A stretch of 58,923 bases of DNA from Steroidobacteraceae bacterium (GTDB lineage: Bacteria > Pseudomonadota > Gammaproteobacteria > Steroidobacterales > Steroidobacteraceae), in contig JAHCAN010000018.1 in NCBI GenBank assembly GCA_019634915.1, positions 1 to 58,923 of the forward strand, in the 5' to 3' direction. Numbering within the stretch: the first letter of the stretch is position 1; every line of letters starts with the position of its first letter. Shown one piece after another: positions 56,666 to 58,923 of the stretch. The position numbers and the translations under genes were made by a program. The notes below the pieces were generated by a model. That model saw only the letters and a list, made by a program, of their open reading frames with translations. It had not been told where the DNA came from and did no database searches.

Positions 56666-57313
56666 ATGGCAACGAAACCCGTACTTCCCGCCGCCGCCGC
56701 GCTGGCCGCGGTCCTCGCCTGCGCCTGCGTGAGCCCCGGTTCGCCGGAAAGCGCGCCACCCGGCAGCGCGCACGCGGCCGCCGCCGACGCCTCGAAGGGC
56801 GCGAGGATTTACGCGGACTGCGCCGGCTGCCACGGAGCCACCGCGCAGGGCACCGCGAACGGCCAGGTGCCGGCGCTCGCGGGCCAGCATTATTCGGTGA
56901 TCGTCAAACAGCTGCTCGATTACCGCGAAGGCGAGCGCTGGGACGCGCGCATGGAAAGCGTGATGGCCGAGCACCGTTTTGACGACGATGCCCAGATCGC
57001 CAACGTCGCCGCGTACATCGCCGGCATGCGCATGCCGCCGGCGGGCGGCGGAAGCGGCATCGGCGCCGAGCATGGCGCGACGGTGTACGCGCAGCACTGC
57101 GCGAGCTGCCACGGGCCGCGCGGTGAGGGCGACGGCGAGGAAGTGATCCCGCGGCTCGCAGGCCAGCAATACATGTACCTGCGCCGCCAGCTGCACGATG
57201 CCGTCGACGGCCGGCGCCCCAACATGCCCGCCGATCACGTCGCCCTGCTCGCACCGCTCGACGTCGACGATATCGACGGGCTTGCCGAATATCTTGCGGA
57301 GCTCGCGATCTAG
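56666..57313 (+). CDS. Exported dihaem cytochrome c (c4-like)
   Basis: A 215-residue protein with a signal peptide (KPVLPAAAALAAVLACACVS; the Cys near the end could be a lipid anchor) and two class I cytochrome c domains. Haem sites are CAGCH (about residue 51) and CASCH (about 144). Methionine ligands are likely from MESVMAEHRF and NMPADHVALL or their neighbours. Repeats PALAGQHYSVIVKQLLDYRE and PRLAGQQYMYLRRQLHDAVD show an internal duplication typical of cytochrome c4. It transfers electrons in the periplasm. A GGAGAGG ribosome site precedes the ATG. Confidence 0.88.
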   Translation: MATKPVLPAAAALAAVLACACVSPGSPESAPPGSAHAAAADASKGARIYADCAGCHGATAQGTANGQVPALAGQHYSVIVKQLLDYREGERWDARMESVMAEHRFDDDAQIANVAAYIAGMRMPPAGGGSGIGAEHGATVYAQHCASCHGPRGEGDGEEVIPRLAGQQYMYLRRQLHDAVDGRRPNMPADHVALLAPLDVDDIDGLAEYLAELAI

Positions 57314-57608
57314 GGGCGATGGCGAGGTGATCTGCGCCCCTCGGGCGCCGATCGGCACGAGCCTCTTGCCTAGGCGAAGACATGACCGCCGGTCACCTCA
57401 ATCCGGTGTGCTCCCTCTGTGAAACGCGGGGCGAGGTGACGAGGCCGGCGGTCGGGAGTAGCATCATTTGAGAATGGGACCTGGTGGTAGATTAGACTGC
57501 ACCGGCGGGACCCGTATCTAAATAAAACAGATACTTGCGGAAGGGGTCAGGTAGTTATGTGTCACAGATGCCCGAATATATCGCGGCGCTTTCGCTACCT
57601 AATTAGTA
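57314..57608 (+). other. Non-coding 295-bp junction between cytochrome gene and integron array
   Basis: No coding frame is convincing. Seen here: a possible terminator-like hairpin GGGGCG/CGCCCC (57314-57340, no U-tract); an inverted repeat GACCGCCGG-TCACCTC (57384-57399) with GAGGTGA...CCGGCGGTC (57433-57452); a TTGAGA-17-ATTAGA pair (57468-57496) that could act as a cassette promoter; and a small stem GTATCT/AGATAC (57514-57534). Composition drops from GC-rich to mixed across the region. Confidence 0.5.
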
Positions 57609-57615
57609 GTTAGAC
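57597..57615 (+). other. attI-like or orphan cassette-recombination site
   Basis: The core GTTAGAC (57609-57615) is the first integron crossover point of the array (G57609|T57610). Five bases upstream an imperfect inverted partner ACCTAAT (57597-57603) gives CCTAA-TTAGTA-GTTAG, the same arrangement as the attI1 simple site. A GTAGTTA repeat lies 50 bp upstream. It may be attI without its integrase, or the leftover R' end of a lost attC. No R'' or L'' arm is visible upstream. Confidence 0.45.
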
Positions 57616-57635
57616 GCCACGGGAACGGTATCGCG

Positions 57636-58112
57636 ATGTTAACCGTCGATGAAGCACTCTCGGCCCTTGAGCGCGGAGACGACGCGGCAGCCCTTCGCGC
57701 GCTCCGCGCCTGGGCTGCGCGAGGCGACATCTCGGCGTGTCACATGTTGGGGTACCTTTACGACGTAGGTCGAGGGACGCGTCGGAACCGGCGTTTAGCG
57801 ATGCATTGGTATCGTCGGGCCTATCGACGCGGTTCCTCCATATCCGCGACGAACATCGCTACTATGTATCGCGACGCTGCGCGGCCGCGCCTCGAGTTCA
57901 AGTGGCATGAGCGCGCGGCGCGGCTTGGCGATGCAGATGCGCATGTCGAAGTGGCGTGTCGATACATTAGGGGAGCGGGAGTTGCTGTTAACCGCCGTAA
58001 AGCGCAAAAGCACCTGCGTGCCGCCTTGGCGAGCGACCACATCACAGCCCACGGTCGCAAGACAGCGGGCAAGCTACTGGCAGATTTGAGGCCAACGCGG
58101 CGTGGCGTCTAA
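57636..58112 (+). CDS. Sel1-repeat protein, cassette 1
   Basis: A 158-residue protein built of helical Sel1-like repeats (about 36 residues each): ISACHMLGYLYDVGRGTRRN followed by RRLAMHWYRRAYRRGSS, then SATNIATMYRDAARP, then DAHVEVACRYIRGAGVAVNR followed by RRKAQKHLRAA. Such repeats bind other proteins; no signal peptide is seen. Codon use is less GC-biased than in the chromosomal genes. The stop codon TAA lies inside the R'' arm of its attC (GTCTAAC), typical of cassette genes. No own promoter is obvious, so it may need an external one. Confidence 0.85.
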   Translation: MLTVDEALSALERGDDAAALRALRAWAARGDISACHMLGYLYDVGRGTRRNRRLAMHWYRRAYRRGSSISATNIATMYRDAARPRLEFKWHERAARLGDADAHVEVACRYIRGAGVAVNRRKAQKHLRAALASDHITAHGRKTAGKLLADLRPTRRGV

Positions 58113-58232
58113 CAAGCAGTTGCAGCCGACCGTGATACCCAATCGCATGCGCGCAGCAAGCGCGTCATTTCATTGTGCGCTTGCTGCGCGCTGGACAGCG
58201 CAGCGTGCGGCGGCTGAACTGCGGCGTTAGAC
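58107..58232 (+). other. attC site of cassette 1 (126 bp)
   Basis: R'' GTCTAAC (58107-58113) pairs with R' GTTAGAC (58226-58232). L'' CAGTTGCAGCCG (58118-58129) pairs with L' CGGCTGAACTG (58211-58221), leaving one extra base on the L'' strand, as in true attC hairpins. The central part forms a strong stem GCGCGCAGCAAGCGC (58149-58163) with its complement (58177-58191). Recombination occurs between G58226 and T58227. Confidence 0.92.
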
Positions 58233-58248
58233 CCCAGCAACGCTGCGG

Positions 58249-58276
58249 TTGACGATATACGTCTCTGACGTATAAT
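58249..58276 (+). promoter_or_regulatory. Promoter of higBA with overlapping operator
   Basis: TTGACG (58249-58254) and perfect TATAAT (58271-58276) are 16 bp apart. Between and across them lies a perfect palindrome TATACGT-CTCTG-ACGTATA (58256-58274), so a bound antitoxin would cover the -10. The predicted start of transcription (about 58283) coincides with the second ATG of the toxin gene, suggesting a leaderless message. Confidence 0.82.
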
Positions 58277-58282
58277 ATGCAC

Positions 58283-58594
58283 ATGCTGACGTTCATTGAA
58301 ACCAAGCTTTTCACTCGCTTGGTCGATGAATACTTGAACGACGACGAGTACGCGGCGCTGCAATGGAGGTTGGCCAGCGATCCTGCAGCAGGGGATTTGG
58401 TCAAAGGCACTGGTGGTGTACGTAAAGTTCGATGGGGCATCGCAGGCCGCGGTAAACGCGGCGGAGTCCGCATCATTTACTACGCCCGAACGCATCTTGG
58501 CGAGATCTGGATGCTGACGATCTATGCCAAGAACGTCGCGGAGAGCATCCCGGCAAACGTGTTGCGGCAGATCCGGGAGGAAATCGATGGCTAA
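58283..58594 (+). CDS. higB: HigB2/RelE-type mRNA interferase toxin, cassette 2
   Basis: A 103-residue RelE/HigB2-like toxin. Typical blocks are FIETKLFTRLVDEYLNDDEY, then GDLVKGTGGVRKVRWGIAGR, then GKRGGVRIIYYA and WMLTIYAKN. The basic patch around GKRGG and the C-terminal Lys-Asn are as in V. cholerae HigB2, an mRNA-cutting toxin also carried in an integron. ATG 58283 is preferred because the promoter's start point falls on it; ATG 58277 would lie within the -10 region. It overlaps the antitoxin gene by 8 bp, with the toxin first. Confidence 0.88.
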   Translation: MLTFIETKLFTRLVDEYLNDDEYAALQWRLASDPAAGDLVKGTGGVRKVRWGIAGRGKRGGVRIIYYARTHLGEIWMLTIYAKNVAESIPANVLRQIREEIDG

Positions 58595-58859
58595 GGCTAA
58601 GCGCAATATCGGCTTGGAGATTCTCGCAGGCATTCGCGAGATCAAGCGCGGTGAGCATGGGCGTGTTACGAAGATCCCGCCGGTTGCGGATGTGCGTGAG
58701 CGGACAGGATTGTCGCAGTCGGAGTTCGCGCGGCTGCTGGGTGTCTCTGTGCGCACATTGCAGGAGTGGGAGCAGGGGCGGCGAGCGCCTTCCGGAGCGG
58801 CGCGGACGCTGATTCTCATTGCCGCCAAGAACCCCTCTACACTCGCCGATGTCGCATAG
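58587..58859 (+). CDS. higA: HigA2-type antitoxin, helix-turn-helix protein
   Basis: A 90-residue antitoxin with a C-terminal XRE-like helix-turn-helix: DVRERTGLSQSEFARLLGVS followed by VRTLQEWEQGRRAPSGAART. The N-terminal part (MAKAKRNIGLEILAGIREIK) would wrap the toxin. This order (DNA-binding half at the C-terminus) is that of the HigA2/MqsA-like type. A GGGAGG ribosome site precedes the ATG, which overlaps the toxin's end. It probably represses its own promoter through the palindrome at 58256-58274. Confidence 0.9.
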   Translation: MAKAKRNIGLEILAGIREIKRGEHGRVTKIPPVADVRERTGLSQSEFARLLGVSVRTLQEWEQGRRAPSGAARTLILIAAKNPSTLADVA

Positions 58860-58868
58860 ATCGCTGGG

Positions 58869-58923
58869 GTCTAACAAATCTCTACGGAGTTCCCCGTCAA
58901 GCACGGAGTGATGTTGTGGATCT
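58869..58923 (+). other. attC site of cassette 2, truncated by window end
   Basis: R'' GTCTAAC (58869-58875), ten bases after the higA stop, is followed by ACGGAGTTCCCCG, a likely L'' arm. The 3' half (L', R') lies beyond the window. The preceding bases GCTGGG complement the first bases of the cassette (ACCCCAGC at 58231-58238), which confirms the assignment. Confidence 0.8.

Larger units (their letters stand above)
57610..58923 (+). mobile_element. Integron gene-cassette array (no integrase seen), right end cut by window
   Basis: Two cassettes lie head to tail. Cassette 1 is 57610-58226 (617 bp, Sel1 gene) and cassette 2 runs 58227-58923+ (HigBA genes). Each starts with bases complementary to its own attC arm: GTTAGACGCCACG (57609) with CGTGGCGTCTAAC (58101-58113), and GTTAGACCCCAGC (58226) with GCTGGGGTCTAAC (58863-58875). 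This is the expected mark of intact, once-circular cassettes. GC content falls clearly below the rest of the window. Confidence 0.9.

Noticed and set aside
57314-57340. Intrinsic terminator after the cytochrome gene
   Set aside because: GGGGCG/CGCCCC can pair, but there is no U-tract and the loop is long; not listed as a terminator.
57549-57615. A complete attC site upstream of cassette 1
   Set aside because: AGGTAG/CTACCT can pair and R' is present, but no R'' (GTCTAAC-like) arm exists at the right distance, so only an attI-like or orphan site is claimed.

Overview
The window is about 59 kb of very GC-rich (roughly 70 %), densely coded bacterial chromosome. The gene content points to a gammaproteobacterium: a PA0069-type radical SAM protein, HrpB, YpfJ, YgiQ, DUF423, a double-length UvrA, an E. 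coli-type SOS box and integron cassettes. I would guess the Xanthomonadales / Steroidobacterales / Nevskiales neighbourhood, but nothing in the sequence fixes the genus.

Layout. 0-7.5 kb: housekeeping and envelope genes (PGPGW membrane protein, TlpA-like thioredoxin with a sialidase-like partner, AI-2E family permease, tandem alpha/beta hydrolase, MFS exporter). A 0.5 kb gap at 3.3-3.85 kb holds two oppositely oriented copies of a palindromic repeat. 7.5-11.5 kb: a DUF885 metallopeptidase-like protein, then a radical SAM gene interrupted by a 345-residue intein and preceded by a near-consensus LexA box. 11.6-24.9 kb: one tightly packed operon of eleven genes (three lipoproteins, a Ser/Thr kinase, a PEGA/FGE-like membrane protein, a small anchored protein, a MotA/ExbB-type channel, an actin-like/FHA protein, two von Willebrand A (vWA) proteins sharing an unusual N-terminal motif, a fourth lipoprotein), faced by a convergent TPR/TonB-C gene. 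This is the best candidate for an undescribed envelope system. 26.3-34.7 kb: a nucleoside-diphosphate-sugar epimerase-like protein, a lysine-tailed basic protein, a VanZ protein, a GGDEF-EAL protein, an NlpC/P60 lipoprotein, an SDR, and a c-di-GMP-I (GEMM) riboswitch in front of a gene with two SPOR-like modules. 34.7-45.3 kb: homospermidine synthase, a divergent M19 dipeptidase, an SMP-30-like lipoprotein, a 1849-residue tandem UvrA and an FAD monooxygenase. 45.3-56.5 kb: S9 peptidase, YgiQ, persulfide-dioxygenase-like MBL protein, DUF423, YpfJ, HrpB, an exported methyltransferase-like protein, two small membrane proteins and DUF1330. 56.57 kb: tRNA with CAU anticodon, then a dihaem cytochrome c.

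From about 57.6 kb the sequence changes character (lower GC, no operon packing). It is an integron cassette array: a boundary site, a Sel1-repeat cassette, a full 126-bp attC, then a HigB/HigA toxin-antitoxin cassette with its own promoter and operator, whose attC is cut by the window end. No integrase gene is visible.

Connections. c-di-GMP turnover (GGDEF-EAL at 28.6 kb) and c-di-GMP sensing (riboswitch at 32.5 kb) lie 4 kb apart. The kinase, the FHA domain, the channel and the vWA proteins form a plausible phospho-signalling, proton-motive-force-driven complex spanning the envelope. This last point is inference from domain content and gene order, not established function.
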